This document shows, one piece after another, positions 5,244 through 5,796 of a DNA stretch of 5,796 nucleotides. The position numbers and the translations under genes are program-made. Each line of letters begins with the position of its first letter. Positions within the stretch are counted from its first letter, which is position 1. The DNA is from CAZGUG01 sp964529035 (GTDB lineage: Bacteria; Bacillota; Clostridia; Ch29), in NCBI GenBank assembly GCA_964529035.1, contig CAZGUG010000079.1:1-5796 (forward strand), read 5' to 3'. Under the pieces are notes generated by a model, which had not been told where the DNA came from, did no database searches, and was given only the letters and a program-made list of their open reading frames with translations.

Positions 5244-5796
5244 TTGATAGTTTTCGGACCGGTCCCTTCAAGACGGCTTGGCCAAAGCCTTGGCATCAAC
5301 AATATTCCCCCCAAGCACTGCTCCTATTCGTGTATATACTGCCAATTGGGCAGAACAGATAATATGCGGATGGAAAGGACAAAATTTTACCGCCCCGAGG
5401 ACATTTCAAAGACAGCCAAGGATAAGATGGACCAATTGAAAAGGGCAGGTGAAAGGGTCGATTTTATTACATTTGTTGCGGATGGAGAACCCACCCTTGA
5501 CAAAAATCTGGGGAGGGAAATTGAGTTGCTGCGGTCGCTGGGCACAAAGACAGCCGTTATTTCAAATGCTTCCCTTATTTGGATGGACGATGTAAAGGAG
5601 GACCTGAGCAAAGCCGATTGGGTATCACTAAAGGTGGACACGGTAGACGAGAGCATCTGGAGAGCGGTAGACAGGCCCCACGGCAGGCTGGATATCTGTA
5701 GTATCCTGGGAGGAATAAAGGATTTTGCAGCAAGCTATAAGGGTACCCTGGTTACCGAAACCATGCTGGTAAAGGGCCTTAACGACAGTTTGGAAA
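5244..5796 (+). CDS. Radical SAM protein of the COG0731 type, N-terminal part (cut by window end)
   Basis: The first 184 residues of a radical SAM enzyme, open to the window end. The opening IVFGPVPSRRLGQSLGIN is typical of COG0731 Fe-S oxidoreductases (related to the radical SAM part of wybutosine-synthesis enzymes). It is followed by the [4Fe-4S]-binding CX3CX2C at Cys26, Cys30 and Cys33, the SAM-contacting DGEPTLD (80-86), and a SLKVDT...DRPHGRL stretch that fits this group. The reaction and substrate are unknown for most bacterial members. TTG 5244 is chosen because GGGAG (5232-5236) lies 7 nt upstream and family members usually begin two or three residues before FGPVPSRR. An in-frame ATG at 5226 would add six residues but lacks a ribosome-binding site and would overlap the one used. 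The gene is driven by the promoter at 5137-5165 with its two operator-like palindromes, so its expression is probably tightly controlled. The codon pattern shows no frameshift within the visible part. Confidence 0.88.
   Translation, partial: MIVFGPVPSRRLGQSLGINNIPPKHCSYSCIYCQLGRTDNMRMERTKFYRPEDISKTAKDKMDQLKRAGERVDFITFVADGEPTLDKNLGREIELLRSLGTKTAVISNASLIWMDDVKEDLSKADWVSLKVDTVDESIWRAVDRPHGRLDICSILGGIKDFAASYKGTLVTETMLVKGLNDSLE

Overview
The window looks like chromosomal DNA from an anaerobic, Gram-positive-type bacterium, most likely class Clostridia. This is an inference from roughly 50% GC, strong GGAGG-type ribosome-binding sites, TTG starts backed by good Shine-Dalgarno sequences, sigma-A-like promoters, and a gene set (CapA-family enzyme, LarA, COG0731 radical SAM protein, DUF4097 protein) common in that class. 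No tRNA, rRNA, CRISPR array, insertion sequence or phage gene was seen.

Layout, left to right. (1) 70-945 (+): a putative lipoprotein with a Gly/Gln/Glu-rich linker and a charged helical C-terminus. (2) 1078-2193 (+): a membrane-anchored CapA-family (PGA_cap) protein. (3) 2228-2575 (-): a small cupin. It converges on capA, and its intrinsic terminator fills the gap, with the U-tract template overlapping the capA stop codon. (4) 2724-2918 (+) and 2934-4196 (+): a 64-residue protein of unknown function, then a LarA-family nickel-pincer-nucleotide racemase, 15 bp apart and probably co-transcribed. (5) 4200-5015 (-): a membrane-anchored DUF4097 beta-repeat protein whose stop lies only 3 bp from the larA stop. 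(6) 5016-5243: a divergent regulatory region with a near-consensus promoter (TTGACA-17-TACAAT) embedded in two related palindromes 35 bp apart. (7) 5244-5796 (+): the N-terminal 184 residues of a COG0731-type radical SAM protein, cut by the window end.

These genes do not form one obvious pathway. Three products (lipoprotein, CapA-like, DUF4097) are predicted to be anchored at the membrane and to act outside it; the other four (cupin, small protein, LarA, radical SAM) are predicted cytoplasmic. The nickel-cofactor genes larB, larC and larE are not in the window, so LarA would depend on genes elsewhere. The strongest non-coding signal is the double-operator promoter of the radical SAM gene. I found no convincing new multi-gene system; the best leads are that operator pair and the small gene in front of larA.
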